The notes beneath the pieces are model-generated. The model ran no database searches, had not been told where the DNA came from, and was given only the letters and a program-made list of their open reading frames with translations. Below, in pieces: positions 50,215-64,000 of a stretch of DNA of 64,000 bases (within the stretch, counting starts at the first letter, position 1; each line of letters starts with the position of its first letter). The stretch is taken from assembly GCF_030867145.1 (NCBI RefSeq), contig NC_134428.1:21927537-21991536 (forward strand), written 5' to 3'. The translations under genes and the position numbers were made by a program. This DNA is from Opisthocomus hoazin (taxonomy: Eukaryota; Chordata; Aves; Opisthocomiformes; Opisthocomidae).

Positions 50215-50890
50215 CTGTTACCTGGGTGTGCTGGTGGACGACAGGTTGACCATGAGCCAGCAGTGTGCCCTGGTTGCCAAGAAGGCCAATGGGATCCTGG
50301 GGTGCATTAAGAGGAGTGTGGCCAGCAGGTCGAGGGAGGTTCTCCTTCCACTGTGCCCTACTGAGGCCCAGTCTGGAGTACTGTGTCCAGTTCTGGACTC
50401 CCCAGTTCAAGAAAGATGAGGAGCTACTGGAGAGAGTCCAGCGGAGGGCTACGAGGATGGTGAGGGGACTGGAGCATCTCTGCTACGAGGAGAGGCTGAG
50501 GGAGCTGGGCTTGTTCAGCCTGAAGAGGAGAAGGCTGAGAGGGGACCTTTATAAATGCTTATAAATATCTTAAGGGTGGGTGTCAGGAGGGTGGGGTCAA
50601 GCTCTTTTCAGTGATGCCCAGTGACAGGACAAGGGGCAATGGGCACAAATTGAAGCAGAGGAAGCTCCAGCTGAACACGAGGAAGAACTTCTTCCCTCTG
50701 AGGGTGATGGAGCCCTGGCCCAGGCTGCCCAGGGAGGTTGTGGAGTCTCCTTCTCTGGAGATATTCAAGACCCGCCTGGACAAGGTCCTGTGCAGCCTGC
50801 TCTGGGTGACCCTGCTTGGGCAGGGGGTTGGACTAGATGACCCACAGAGGTCCCTTCCAACCCTGACCGTTCTGTGACCATTCTGTGACC
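50215..50890 (+). mobile_element. CR1: CR1 LINE, 5'-truncated
   Basis: The copy begins in the same reverse-transcriptase C-terminal region as the 40.5-kb copy ([20 protein letters not shown]). It continues through [20 protein letters not shown] to a 3' UTR with AGGCTGCCCAGGGAGGTTGT and TGGACTAGATGACCC. It ends in a short tandem repeat (TTCTGTGACCATTCTGTGACC). Frameshifts break the frame. The tail differs from that of the 40.5-kb copy, so it belongs to another CR1 subfamily. Confidence 0.95.
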
Positions 50891-53800
50891 ACTTACTATC
50901 CTGTTTCAGGAACTCTCTAGCATAAGAGACTATTTTAATATACCAGTACAATCCATCCCACCTTTTAGAACAGAATGAGGAGACGAAAAACCTCGCAGAG
51001 GTGGTCTAAGTGCTGTGGAGAAGGACATCCCTCCCCTTCTCTCTGAAATAAACATTATAGCTGTACTCCTTTTTTCTGCTTCATGCCACTTTAAAGAGAG
51101 CCTTGAGAAGTCTTCCCACATGAACTGTTTTAATCTTCTGTCTTCCTTAAGGCCACATACAGAAGCCACCAACATTTTGACTAAGCAGGACTGGACTCTC
51201 TGCAGAGCCAGTTTGTGCACTTGCTAAAGGAAGTGTTCTTGAGCAACTTAAGGCCTTTCCTCTCTCGAGGGCATAAGAACTATGGACTTTTAAACACTTG
51301 AAATCCTGATTGTGTGGGAGGAGAAAACGACTTAGACACAGAAAGCAAATTTTGTTTTCATCTGATGGGTAGACCAAAAATGCTTTTGCTTTTCATATTC
51401 AGTTTGAGGTGTAGCCCAACCTAGTAAGGGTAGAGTCTTGGTGTGGGAGATGTGCCAACTGCTATTTATTTATTGATCTTTTTCTTTTTTGAATTGTTTC
51501 ATGGCTTGTATAGCATGGTGTACCTTGGATTGGCTGGCTGCCCACCGTGCGTAAAGGTGTTGACTGTCAACAAGCCTGGCAATTGGGTGGCTTTGCCTGC
51601 TTCTGTCTTGTCCATTCAGCTGTAGAATTACTGTCTCTTCTTCTACCATGTCTCCGTCGGACACTGTTGAATGAGACAAGCCATGCGAAACTGGTTTTGC
51701 ATTGGGAAGACCTGCAAAAGAAATCAAAGGCTGGTACACGCTTTGCTGCTCATGACTTTTTTTTTCCATAGAATATGAAGTCAAGGACTGATGTTTCCTT
51801 CAGGCATAGGAATTCTTAAGAGAAAATTCCTAACATGCAGTGGTTGAGTAAAAGTCGTGCTAGCATTTTTTTGAGTTCTGTGTAAACAAAGCATATGCAA
51901 ACTGGCTGTTAGAAATAGGTGCAGTCCAATAGTTTAGGTTTGCATGTGATCTGTTTACAATTGAGCGTCCCAGATCAGTGCGTCTCTGCAAACAGAGCCC
52001 ACAGAATGAACTTGGGGAACAAAATTGTTTTGATGGACAGTGATTCTGAACCTGAGGTCTCTTGGTGACAGGTGGGTGCATTCTCTTCTCAAAGTGGTTC
52101 ACAGTTTCTTCTCAATTTCATCCTGCTTTGTGTTCCATCAGAGAGTACTGCAAGTATGAGAATTCTTATTAAAAAAAGCCTGTAGCAGAGAAGGGCTAGA
52201 ATCCTATTCCCCAAAAATCTGATATTGCAAACTATGATGTTTGTATGAAGCTTCCTGGTAAGATGCATCGGTCAAAGTGAAATGTTTCCCTTACTCTGTA
52301 TACTGTACTGAAGCAAAGGAAGGGGAGCATTAGAATGTACCAGTAATATGACAAATTAACTCTCTAAAATTTCCTGACTTAAAAATAATGAAACCACTGT
52401 GGCAGCAACTTACATATGTGCTGTTGTTTTGCAAGAGTCATTGTTACTCTAGTTGGTTAAACTCCTTTCAAGGAAGAAACCCCTCAGCACAGTCATATTT
52501 GCTGGCAGGATTTAAAATACCTTAATCTAGGGATTGTTTTACAGTATTTGTAGTCTTAGAGCACTTAGCAGGACATGGCTTTCACAAACCAGTCCAGTGC
52601 ATCATCTTCTCTGAATCACGGTAAATTTTTTTTTCTCCTCTTCTTTAGTAGGAAGGAAGGTTGTGTCTGGGATTCTCTTCTAACCTTTATTTTCAGTGTC
52701 AGTGTTTTGTAGGCTGCAGGTGGATGTCACTTTTGTGTTAGAGATGCCCTATGTTGCCCCAAACCTTTATTTGGCTCGGAGTCTAGAAGATGTCAGCATT
52801 TAAAACATTTAAATTACCCCCAGAGCTTCTTTTAAAATAGCAATCCTGGCTTCCTCTGCTGGGTATTGAATGGATTGTGAAATGTCTTCAGAGGGAGTCG
52901 AACGGACTTGAGTGAACATTTTGCAAAGTCTGACTCCATATGGATCGTTTTTTATAATGTACATAAATAGTACATTAGCTCTTTCAAATCACTTTCCAAA
53001 TGAACTGAACCAGCCTCAAAGGAAAATACATCATAGTCATGCTCTGCATGTTAGAGCCCTCTTAGAGAGCCTGATTGAATTCAAAGGTTAGTAACATCCC
53101 ACACACAAGCTTTTTGTGGCATATGTATGTGGGAATTAGGATCTTTTCCTGAGCTTTACTCAGGTTATTTTGTTTTGCACAGCCTTTGTGAATGTGTTGA
53201 TATGTAGTTCCCTAGCTTGGGAAGGATAAGTCTTGTAGATGGCTTGTGAGACCTTGCAAGGAATGGGCTGGCTCCTTGAAAGCAAACCTTATGATGATGA
53301 ATGACCCGTCAGAAGAAAGTTGACGGTATTGCAAATGAGATTTACATGAGAATCAAACTGCTCTAGTGTATCCAACAAAGATGCTGAAACAAGTGCCTCT
53401 CTCTGATGGTTACTAGGAGATTTTATGAACCGATCTTTTCAAACGGTTAGTTTCTTCTCTTTCTCCAGGGTATGGAAATTTCCCAAGGATCTGGATACTC
53501 GTAGTAACAAAGGAAGAGTCCTCCCAAGAAGATGGGAGGTAGGATGGAAGTAAGGGTAGAATCGAAGCTGCATGTTGCCTGTGGCAGCCGTAGCCAGACT
53601 TCTGTGGTTGAAAAGGGCAGGTTCTGCGGCAAGCTGGAAATTCCCCAGCAGTTGAGCAAAGTTTTAAAATGCTTGGTGTTGAGTTAGGTATGGAAATGAA
53701 TAACCAGTGCTACTTGTAGAGGCCAACTGTGGCACTGCAGTTAGTTCCGTGCTGTCACTATGGATTTAATTCTCAGTGTACTGCTTAATTTCATACAGAA

Positions 53801-56800
53801 AACAGAACTCTTTGTAGAAGCTGGAACAGGGAAGTTCCCCAGAGCATGGGTGCAGGTGGGGCTTTTTTGGCACTGAGGTAGGTGTTAATTGTGGTTTATG
53901 ATTGAGGGAGAAACAGTTGAGTGTTTCTGCCAAGATGAGCGAAGAAGGAAAATAGTTCATATTGACCTTTTTCATTTTAACCAAGATCAGTGTGAGCAGC
54001 GGGGGCTTTGAAAGTCTCTCAGAAGGGTTCGAATTTCACAGAAACATGGAAGGAGTGAGAGATACTGGTGGTGGCCAAGCTCTGCTGAGTCACTACTTGT
54101 GGTCTCTGCTGTGGCAGAATGGAAGCCAGACTTGGGCTCTTAACTTAAGGTTTGTCTTGGGGCGGGGGGGGGGGAACATCAGAAATGGGGGCTGAGCAGC
54201 CTTTTCTGGCACAGAAACACCTTGGGCAAACGTGTGTGTTACCAAGCTAGTATTTGGTATTTCTGTGACATCTCTGGAAAACAAATTGAATGTCAAACTG
54301 ACTGCTCGCTGCCCGGCGCTGCCAGAACAGCCATGGTGCAGGAGTCCTGAAGCAATCGGAGGCTGTGAGTTGCCGTCGGGGCTGGGAGCTGTGGTTTGGC
54401 CGTACTCCCCTAGGACTGGAGAAGGTGGTGAGACGTGAGGAGTCCTGCAGGAAGGCGAGATGTGTTGTACCTCTGAGCCGTTGGCAAGGGCTGAGCAAAA
54501 CTGACTCCTAATCCAAGACAGTGTCTGCCAGCGCAGTCTTACGGCAGAGAGTTTGCCACCGCCTCATGACGGGTGGTGTAGGACCAGGGTGGTGACATGG
54601 GAATATAGAAATAAGTATCATCCTACTTTGTTTCGTACAAGTTGCCATTCATTGTGCACTAGAGTTAACTTAGTGGGACAACAAGCTAGTGTGGGGGTGG
54701 ATGGAATAACCTTGTGTGTCACTGTGGTGTGTACTGTATTTTTTTAATAGCATAAAGCCTTGGCTGCTGTGAGGCACACACTCGAAGAATACTTATCTTC
54801 ACGGAGTGGGTTGTTGGTTTTTTTTTTTTTTTCCTTTAAGCTTCTGTTCCACTCCATAGTTCTGCCATTTTGATCTGTACTTTGGCTTTGTTTAATGGGT
54901 ATTATCTGGTAGGGTTGGGATTTTGTTTTGATGTGGCTTTTTTCCTTTGAAACATCACATTAGGGTCTAAAATGGAGTTGCTTTAAAACTCAACACTAGG
55001 ACATGGTATGCTTTGGTTTTTTTGCTAATGTTGTCAGAGTGGCAACCATATGAAATGACTTCGTCCTCTGAATATGCCCCAAACTTAACTAAGTGCCATG
55101 CTGATGAGGAGTCCCTCAGAGCTTTGTGGAAACGTTGGCGTAAGACACATCTTCACACTGTCATAGCAGGAGCAACAAGTACAATGTTGATTCTTCTAAG
55201 ATGGACACTGGCTTAACAGGACTGAAAGCCCCACTTTCATGCAGCCCATTTTAGAGGTCCGTAGCAGCCAATACTGACTAGAAGGCATTTAGAAGAATTT
55301 GAACATGGTTTGTGAAAGCTATTTATTCTGTTACCCAGTCTAAACAGCCCTCCAGCCCCATGATGAATGCAGTTAAAATACCACAAGAGGTCTTGTAGGT
55401 CCTAAATATGTATTTACCATGTAAGCAACGTGGGCTGCACTCATGGAGACAATTGATTCTGCCCCAGTGTTGATTTTCGTGGCCCTAGCATGTGTGGTGA
55501 GCAGGAGGAGAGAAGTTAATTTTAGCTTGATTAGCAACGCAGAAGGGAATCAAGATGACTGCGTTGTCAATGGCAGTGGGATGAGATGGGGTAGTTTATT
55601 TCCATGCATCTAAGTGGGTGTTCTAAGCAATTTAATTTTTCTTTTTTTCTTTGTTTTTAAGAGAACCAAGAATGTTAATACATTTAGTCCTTGAAATCCT
55701 TCTGTGGTCGCAATTCTGGATACTTTAATGCTGTTGCATGGTGGTTGTTTAAATGAACACCAGGTGCTTGTAATTCTGTTCTTCAGTAGTTCCATGTTTC
55801 TCTGCTCTCTGTGACCTGGTTCAGCAGCAAGTGGCAAGTGATTCTTGGTACTGGACTCTTGGATTTTCTCCTGCACACCTTTGTTTATAATCTGGAGCAT
55901 GTTCAAAACTGTTTATAATTAAACATTGCTCAAACAGCCAGGTTAAGATTTATTGACATAAAGGAGGCTGGGAGGAGGGAGTGGCTGGCAGGTTGTCTGT
56001 GTCTACTTCCAGCTGATAGTGATGTTATTGAAGTTGTCCACGTGTCTGTGCGACGGCTGCGGTGTGTCAGACAGGCTGCTGTTCAAAAGCGCAGTGGCAA
56101 GGGACTGATATTTGTCAGCACAGTCTTTTTTTCCTCTGTACAGTGAAAACTCAAGCCAGGGAGTGTATGTAGGTGATGTGCTCCTTTCTCTGGAGCTTGG
56201 GATTCTGAAAACATCCCAGGGCACTTGAGCAGCAGACCACTAGTTTCCTCTTGGTGGGAGAGACTTGCACACCATAGAGGAGAGAGATCAGGCTTTGAAA
56301 CACACGAACAGGGTTATGACCTACAGGAGTTTTATGCAGGGATACTTTTAAGACACGTGCTCCTTAAAAGACAATGGTGTTATACAGAAGGCAAGGAGGT
56401 TCGAAATGGAAGGTTGGAAAGTGAGCACTCTAGGAAAAGAAGTTCAAGTGAAAATACAGAACTATCAGAGTTAGAAAGAGGGTGAGTTGATTTTTTTTTA
56501 AAAAAAAAAAAAACCACCATATTTTCTGAAGCTAAAACAATTTGTTTCCTGGCCCCTCTTACCTTCATACAAACCTGAGGTGTAAAATAGCTATTTAGCT
56601 TTTGAAGAAGTCTATATGTAGCATGTTGGGTTTTGTTTATTTTAAAATTGCAGATATTGGTAATTTTCAGGCTTTAGGGAAAAAAAAAATGCAATACTGA
56701 CAATATACTGAAAAAATTAGCAAATTGATCAGCCTAATATACAACTGCAAAAGTCCCTTTCCATTATACAAGCGATATATACACACACCCTCAGATGTTG

Positions 56801-59800
56801 CACATAATTGACATTTTCTCTGAAGATCAAATATTTATTGGCTGGTGAAGAAATGGTTAAGATAGGATCTAGACCTCTACAGGCTAGAATACCTGATTAG
56901 AGCAGCAGTGGTACACAGGCTGTTGTATGTTATATAGAATCTCTTTAACTATCATTGTTTTTATGTACACAACCACACACACAACAAAACAACATAATAG
57001 GCTTGCTGTGTGTTACAGATGATATCAGGCATCTGCAGTGCTGATAGCAAACCTTTTTGGTGCGGCAGCCAACCTTATTTAAATAAAAGTATCATCTCTT
57101 TGTGCCAGCCCACTTCTTCGGTGGCAAACTTTCATATCGAGTTTTTGATGTAAGGCCACTCGTTCTGACATTTAAAACGCCTCCCTATTCCCAAGCTTCA
57201 AAATAATCAGCAGCTTTATGGTTAATGTTAGACTTTAAAGACAGCTTACTAAATGTTCTCTGCAGGTAGCTAGCTCATGTTGACATCCCTGGGAATGCAA
57301 CTGTAAGTTGTTTTGTTGGGTTTTTTTTTTCCCTCCACTCTCATTATACTGAGAGGCATGATAAATGAGATAGACTTCAATTGACTAGCAGGGTGGTGTT
57401 GGGTTAAGATGTGACTTACCGTATGACACACAGAAAAAAATTCACTGTATGAGCACAGTTTGCTCAGAGACATGGAGTTGTTTGTAGTAAGGACTACACA
57501 GGGGAACAGAGCAGCTTCTGTAATGGTGTAGTAGAAGTGGGGGCAGAATTCACCTTTGGGAGACTTTAGTAATTAAAAAAAGACAAAGAAAACCCCCAAC
57601 CAATATTGATTAAAGACACGTCGCTGTTGATGCTGCAGATTAATTTATAGCGATGTAAAGTCACATCTGATTTTTGTGGGTGTAGGCAAGATCTTCTAGG
57701 CTCATACATTTAGCATGTTGCCAGACTTGAGTTTGATCTTGCAGTGCTTCAGGCTGGCTGTACTCCATGTAATCTGCCCTACATGCTGCTGAACTGCAGC
57801 TTGCTTGTTTTTGAAGGAATAGGAGTGCTCGAGAGGGGAAGAGGAATTTGTTTTCTGATACCAAGCCTTGTGCCCAATGCTCCTGGTGTGGAGTGAATGG
57901 CATATTTTGAAGCTGACTCCAATGTTTTGAAATGTGAAACTAAGTGAGGTGCAGTTACAGCACCACATCTTTGTTTCTCTGTGCCTGGTGCATGGGTACC
58001 AAGTAACTACCATGTTGTCTTAGAATACATATTTAACACGGTAGTCTCTATGGTGGGCTTTAACAGAGTCCCTGACCTGAGTACCAGAAATTTACCTTAA
58101 TGGTATTTGTTACAAAAACCAGTTAATGATATTCTTTTGATGATACCAAGGCTTGGTTTCTGAAATAATCTTGCGTATCTGTAATCCATCTGGAAATAAT
58201 TGTCAGGGTTTTCTGGATAAATTTTAACAGAACTGTTTATAGTTGGGGTTTTCTGTGTTTTAAATAGAGAAGTGAATCCCTAGTCAGGTGTGGATTAACT
58301 GGTTTTCCACAGAGTCTGTAAGTAAGTGATGATAATGGTGGTATTTCAAGAAAATCCTTCAGCGTTTTTTGCAGGCATTGAAGTGAATGAAAAGCCACTA
58401 CTAGTTGGCTTACAGTGGTTTCTGCTGGAAAAGTTTCAGAAAGGTCACTTTTGAAACAGAACGTTTGTGGCCTCTTGCACTCTGATAGCTTTCTGGAGGA
58501 GACTGGAGCAGCCTCTGGTAGGCTTTTTTTAGCATTGGACTGAGCAGGGTTACTATAAGACCCATCCTGCAAAGCTGGGGATCGGAGAATGTGGAAAAGA
58601 CCCATCCATGTTGTGAACTTCCCAGGCAGGGTGGTGACTTCGGAGGGAACCTCCTACCATTCCTGCTGCTGGCTCTCCAACATGCTGATTGAAACACCCT
58701 TCTCAGCAGTTTCAGTGATATTCTTTCCTGCTCCTCTGTGAGATGGTATTTTAATACTCCATGAATTTATTCCCTGACCTTGTTGTGGTATTTCATTACT
58801 GAAAAAATGGCAACTACAATATCATGTGTGTTTGTTTTTGCTTTCCTGCACTGTGCTTTATTCCTCAAAAGGGAGAATCTGGAAGTGAAGCTGTACTTGG
58901 TGTCTCAAATAGCTTTTGAAGAGTAAAATCAGAACATTATTAGAGATGTATGGGATGTAAAGACAGAGACAACTCTTGATTCTTCACTACTAATTCTCCA
59001 GTGTGAAACAGCCTTAAATGTTCTCACTTGAATGAAAAATTAACTGCTACTCTTTCTGTTGGTGTTGTTGCTTGATTTATCAGTTTGCTCTGTGACAGCA
59101 AATAAAAGCCTTGCTAGATAAGAAATTGTAGGGAAGCTGTGTAGAATAAAATGATTGTTGAAGTCTCACAGCATGGTATCGCAGTGCAAATTCTTTTGAA
59201 GATTTTTTGCTTTCAACATCTAGTTGTTGGACCCTCAAAAAAAAAAAAATGCCAGTCTTCTCCTGTGCACTTTTAATGAGGATGTATATGAACCAAACCG
59301 ACATTTTGATGTTCTTTGGGTTGGTCTTCTGGTATCTCTTTTGCTTTTTAGCCTCCCTGATCAGCCTGGGGGTGTTTACACTCTCCCCCCACCACCTGCT
59401 TGGCTCGGTTTCACTCACTGACTTTTCCTGGGATGGGCAGTGGCTGAGACCTTGCTCTTCATCATCGCGGCGAGGTGGGATGTCTGCGGAGACTGGAGGG
59501 GCTGAAGAAGCAAAAATAACTTTTGTGTATGTCTGTGTGTGCATGGTGCTGGCAGGGAGAGAAATCCCAGAGTTTGCCCAAACTTACCTGTGAACATTGC
59601 TGTCTTCAAAGGAGTTTGCCAGAATACCTATTTGAAAATCTGCCGGTGTGTGGAAGTGTTTCTCAATGTGTTTGAACCTGGATGAAATGGCATAAAGGGA
59701 AGCCCTGTGCAACTGAGCTCAATAGAAACATTCATTACAGCTAATTTACTTCGTGCTTTTAAGAGACATAGCTATTCATAAGTTGTGGTTTTGCCTGGTG

Positions 59801-62800
59801 CTGCTGGTAGTATTTGTTTTAGATACACACACTTGCCTGCACACGCTCTTTGCCCATCTGAAATCTGGTCTGGCTGTGTTGGAAGCCTCATTTTAAACAC
59901 AGTAATATGCAGTGTTAGGCAAATCCTGGTGTAACCTGTGGTGCCTTCTCATTAAGGGGGGAGAAAAGAAATCCTTTGCTGTATGTGTGGTTCCAGCTAA
60001 GCAGTAGCAAGGAGCTAGGAAAAGGTCTTGTCTGTGACAATGAGAAATGGCAATTTTGATTTTTGTCTGAAGCATTGCCCTTGTTCAGCCATCTTACTGC
60101 GCTTACTTATCTCAAGGACAATTGGTGAATAAACTCTTAAAGCACAAAAGTACTAAAAAGCACTTCTTCCGCAGCATGCAGAGCCTGCGTATCCCATCCG
60201 AGACGACCACAAACCCACTCTGCTCCTGCAGACATGACCTGCGGGTTGCTATGGGAGAATTGCCATGGGTACAGGCTGTGCGAAGTGCTTGTTGGAATCC
60301 AGAAAACATCTTTCGGTCTTTGTTTGGTCCTCTTGCATATAGCTGAATAACTCTGGATTTGAAATAATTAAACTGAATCAAAAAATTGTGACTCTTCTGT
60401 TTCAGGAATTTTTTGAAAATTTCCAGCCCTAGAGCATCAGCATGGTGGCTGATGTGATTTACCTGATAAAGACCAGAGCTTTTCTCAGAATGAATGAATT
60501 GCATTTCCTTTTCTGAAAGGAGAAGGCAGTGTTTCGATCACGTGATGCTTAAATCTGAGTCTGTAGTTACATGCTCTGTCTTTTTATAATCTGTCATAAA
60601 TCTGTGACACTTCTGCTGATGCCTCCTCCTTTCCTTCCTCCCCATGATACTTGTCCACTCCACCTCCTCTGTGTTGGTGTTGGAGCTTGTGTTGCCATGT
60701 GGAAGGCCGGATAAGGCATCTGATCTGCCAGACAACTTACTCCAACAAAAAAGAAATGAATTATTATTTCAGCTACCTGGTTTGACTTGCAGTGCAGTTG
60801 TTTGGGTGGCACTATTGGCACAAGGATGACATTGACAGGAGATGCCTGAGGGGAAGGAAAGGTGTTGGGGGGTAAAGGAAATGCCTCTTACAGCAGAGAA
60901 ACAGATTTAGTTTGTGTGCATAAATCTGCATGAGATGGAGTGGCATAATTGATATCTCTTTGTGAAGAAGATTATTTTTAAGGCAGAAGAAACCAGTGGC
61001 CATCCATGTGAGCCACAGAATTTTACCCAGTTGTCCAGTAACTCATCCCAGGGAGTCCAGAGTCACCATGGAAAGAGGAGGATTTCCAGCGAACTTGGAT
61101 GCATTTCAGGGGAAGGACAGAAACTCCTTCTAGTAATCTGGAATTACAGGCTAGTCAATACTAATTCTACTGGATTGGGTATTAGGAATTTTTTATTACT
61201 TCAATGTCAGTTTGCTGTTTTACTGAAACCAGGTTTGCGTTAGCTCCAGTACAGGAACAATATGCCAGGGACCCCAGTATGCTGAACTACTTGTGCATCT
61301 GGCATAACAAGGCAACAGAAATAGTTACTGGTACTTTTTCTGGAAAAAAGTTCCTAAAGGAAAAAAATTAAAATTCATGAAGTAGAAGTCAGACCACTCT
61401 CTCTTGAATTCAACTAATTATTTCAAACCTGAGCTTACTCACATATGCACACAGGCAGTTTTAGTTCAGTCTCAGCTGATATATGTGCTTCTTTGTTTAT
61501 CTGTGATATTAAGCATGACAGTATATATTAAATAAAGTGGTTGTGTTGCAAAGCATGCAAGGCAAGTGATTTGTGAGCTCAGGGTAGCTGTGAGGTTAGA
61601 AACCAGTCCTCCTGATCTAAACTCCTGTTGTGACTTACAGAATAATTATGACCAAACATCTCAGTGGGTTGCTCTGTCTTTTCAGCAGTGACAGAGATCA
61701 CTGTACTCCTTTATTTGCAGATAGTATCACTATTTTCTAAACCTAGTTTTCCTTCAGTGAGGTTCAAAACACCATCAGTGACTTTTATAGCTTTTCCTCT
61801 AATTAAACAGTAGTGGATAATACCAGAGGCATTTTTGCAGGGAGCTCTGCAGTTTATTTCCTTGTCCCACTGCTGTCTGGCAACGTGCTTGTCTTGCCTG
61901 TCTTCAGATTGAGTTGATTCATTCCAGGAAAAACAAATGTGGATTCTGGGCTTCACCATTTACTTGCAGACCCTTTGTTTATCTCTTCTTGAATACAACA
62001 AATGATTTTACCAACCATCACTTTACACATACTTCTCTGATGTGTGTTTGATAAAGGACTTTCTGTGCTAAATCTGGTCGGATCAGTAGAGCAATTGAAA
62101 GGGAGATAGCAAATGCTGAAAACTCATTACTTCAAGACTGCGGTAACCTCCAAAATGAACCAAGTGCTCTTAAAAACCTGGCGGTTACGCTGCCTGTGTC
62201 CCCTAGCCTAGAGAGATGTGTGAAGAAAAGAATGATAATGACTTTTAAATTGCCATGGAGATAGGTACATGCTTGTTTTGTAATGTGTATTTAGACTTAA
62301 GAGAATAAAGTGCATTTGTCTTCATTCCTCCAGAACTCTTTTCTTGGTCTCAGTGCAATTAACTTTTTCATTTGGAATGCAGATAGCACTAGCCAAGTGG
62401 ATGATATAACTGGTTTTTTTATTGGTATTGCTTACAAAGTGTTATTTGGGGAAAAAAATTCTAGGGTAGGGAGCGGAACAGGAAATGTTGGTTGATTTTA
62501 TTATTATTGTTTTATTGTAAAGGAGGGTTGAATAGTACCTAATCTCCTGTGACAGCTCAGACAGCTTTCACAGCTTGTTGTGTGGTTTCACAACACCCAT
62601 TCAAACTAATATTCATTTTAATTCACTTGTGATTGAAAGGTGGTTTTGTTACTCGTGTTTTTGCTCACCTTGCTGCTTCAGACAGCTTTAGTTCCAGCAA
62701 AATAATCATTTTGAGCACAGTACTTCTGATGATTATTCCCATCAGGGAGTAAGGGTCTAGTTTATTATTTCCAAAGCTGGAGAAAATTGACTTGGTTATT

Positions 62801-63916
62801 TTAGTTACTGGAAGGGGGGGGGGGGGGTGTGAACCCTTCTAAATACTCTGCAGTTGAAGTGTTTTGTTTTGAGCTGGGTACCACAGTCAGGCTTGCTGTA
62901 GAAAAGCTGCAGTCTGGAAGAGCGTTGCTCTCCCTGGGCAGAGTGCAGGATCGCAAAGCAGCAGGTCTTGGTCAACGAATGTTCCCAGCTCAACTGTTAG
63001 GCAGGGGTCACAACTTCCAGAGCCGTGTTTTTGAAGGAATGTGGATGTGAGGTAGTTGTTCTTGTCTCTGTTTGCCTATCTCTCTCTGGGCAGACCTGCA
63101 GGGCTTAGATACATGTTTAGTTAAGTGAGGCAAACTCTTTATCTTTTTCTAACCAAATTTAGTTTGATATTGGGTGCACCAGTGCCTAAACTTTCCTAGT
63201 GAGTCTTTTATGCTAGCCAAGGCACCTTCTTTCAGACTGCTTCAGTGTATTATGGGAGTAGGGAGTGGATATATGACTTAATGGGAACTTGATTTTCATA
63301 GATGCAAGCATGTGGTTCTTCCCTTAGCTGATTACAGAAGATGAAGAAAATGAGTTACAGGAGGTAATTGGGACATTTCTCTGTAATGGCTGCTACATAA
63401 AGTACCTGCACGTTGATCGCGGCCTGACATCTTGGCATTTATTCTGCAGGTTGACTGAAAGGGTGAGAAGTATCTACCTTGCCCTCCAGTAAAATCACAT
63501 CATGTCCCTTGAAATAACTGGTAATGGTAATAGCCTGACTAAGACGACTGACAGCAAATCCTCATTTGTGCTGAGAAACCCAAAGTGGTTTTAGAACTTT
63601 GTGCTTGGGAAGAATACCACATTCTTCTGGGTGGACTGTATGTAACAGACATAAAACAAATTGGTTTCAGAGAAGTTACAGGGGACAGAGAAACAGCTGT
63701 TGCTTGGGGCTTGTTTGGGATTTCTTTTTTCCCTTTTACAAGGGTTTTTGTGGCCATTCATGGTCAAACTTTAGCTAGTAATGACATAGTTATGTTTCAT
63801 CATGATGTGCTGCTGTCATTACAGCTCTGGCTACCCACCTGTGCTGAATCCAAGGTGTTTACTGATTGTAGAGATAACTGCCTCATCCTTAAGAGTTGGC
63901 TGCTGTCCCCTTGTAT
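50891..63916. other. FOXK1 intron 1, segment without genes
   Basis: This is mostly AT-rich unique sequence. Low-complexity tracts include an 11-base G run at 54164-54174, T runs near 54820 and 57318, adjoining T and A runs near 56491-56513, CA-rich DNA near 56970-56990 and a 14-base G run at 62814-62827. No FOXK1 exon, other gene or transposable element was recognised. Confidence 0.6.
62814..62827 (+). repeat. 14-base G homopolymer
   Basis: Fourteen consecutive G residues precede TGTGAACCC. Such runs are unstable, and their length is often misread in sequencing. Confidence 0.9.
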
Positions 63917-64000
63917 CATAGAAACACAGAATTGCAGAATTGTTCATGTTGGAAAAGACCTTTAAGATCATTGAGTGCAACCATAAACCTAACACTAAAC
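63917..64000 (-). mobile_element. CR1: CR1 LINE 3' end, cut by the window edge
   Basis: TCATAGAAACACAGAATTGC is followed by GTTGGAAAAGACCTTTAAGA and the CAACCATAAACCTAACACT block. Together these are the reverse complement of the common CR1 3' terminus. The element lies in minus orientation with its 3' end near 63917 and continues past the window. Confidence 0.93.

Noticed and set aside
50228-50877. Short open frames at 50.2-50.9 kb as genes
   Set aside because: They are pieces of a frameshifted CR1 copy.
58237-59593. Open frames of 95-154 codons on both strands in FOXK1 intron 1
   Set aside because: They overlap each other on opposite strands, have no recognisable domain and show no exon-like borders; none matches the expected FOXK1 exon 2.

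Overview
The window is avian nuclear DNA. The evidence is four chicken-repeat-1 (CR1) LINE copies with their characteristic 3' ends, a compact vertebrate cytochrome P450 3A gene, and the first coding exon of the forkhead gene FOXK1 next to it. I see no bacterial, plasmid or phage features, and no tRNA, rRNA or CRISPR array. The species cannot be fixed from the sequence alone.

Layout. Positions 1-2040 hold no recognised gene; a minus-oriented CR1 3' fragment follows (2041-2418). From about 2970 to 14780, on the minus strand, lies a complete 13-exon CYP3A gene. All 13 coding exons were placed by hand, every junction is GT-AG, and the joined frame is open for 510 codons. Twelve exons match the human CYP3A4 exon lengths or phases as I know them. 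Exon 9 is 18 nt longer, and the last exon differs slightly at the C-terminus. Upstream of the start codon are a CATAAA TATA-like box and a composite DR3/ER6 nuclear-receptor element, the arrangement expected of a PXR/CAR-inducible CYP3A promoter. A candidate polyadenylation site lies about 510 nt past the stop codon.

Positions 14940-40520 are about 25 kb of intergenic DNA without a recognisable gene. It contains several AT-rich stretches that could be conserved non-coding elements, which I cannot verify. A long CR1 copy (about 40525-41398) then stops at the edge of a strong CpG island (about 41400-42360). The island contains FOXK1 exon 1 (41722-42107, plus strand), which encodes the N-terminal SIN3-interaction region and nearly all of the FHA domain. 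The rest of the window is the 5' part of FOXK1 intron 1. It contains a 68-bp-unit minisatellite directly after the CpG island, one CR1 copy (50215-50890), homopolymer tracts, and a CR1 3' end cut by the window edge.

How the genes relate. CYP3A and FOXK1 are neighbours transcribed divergently, about 27 kb apart, and are not functionally linked. CYP3A is a membrane-bound ER monooxygenase for steroids and xenobiotics. FOXK1 is a transcriptional repressor/activator of metabolic and autophagy genes. The neighbourhood fits the amniote CYP3A locus that I recall lying between SDK1 and FOXK1. I see no clearly new system. The items most worth checking are a proline in place of the conserved I-helix threonine in the P450, the DR3/ER6 element, and the VNTR-like array in FOXK1 intron 1.
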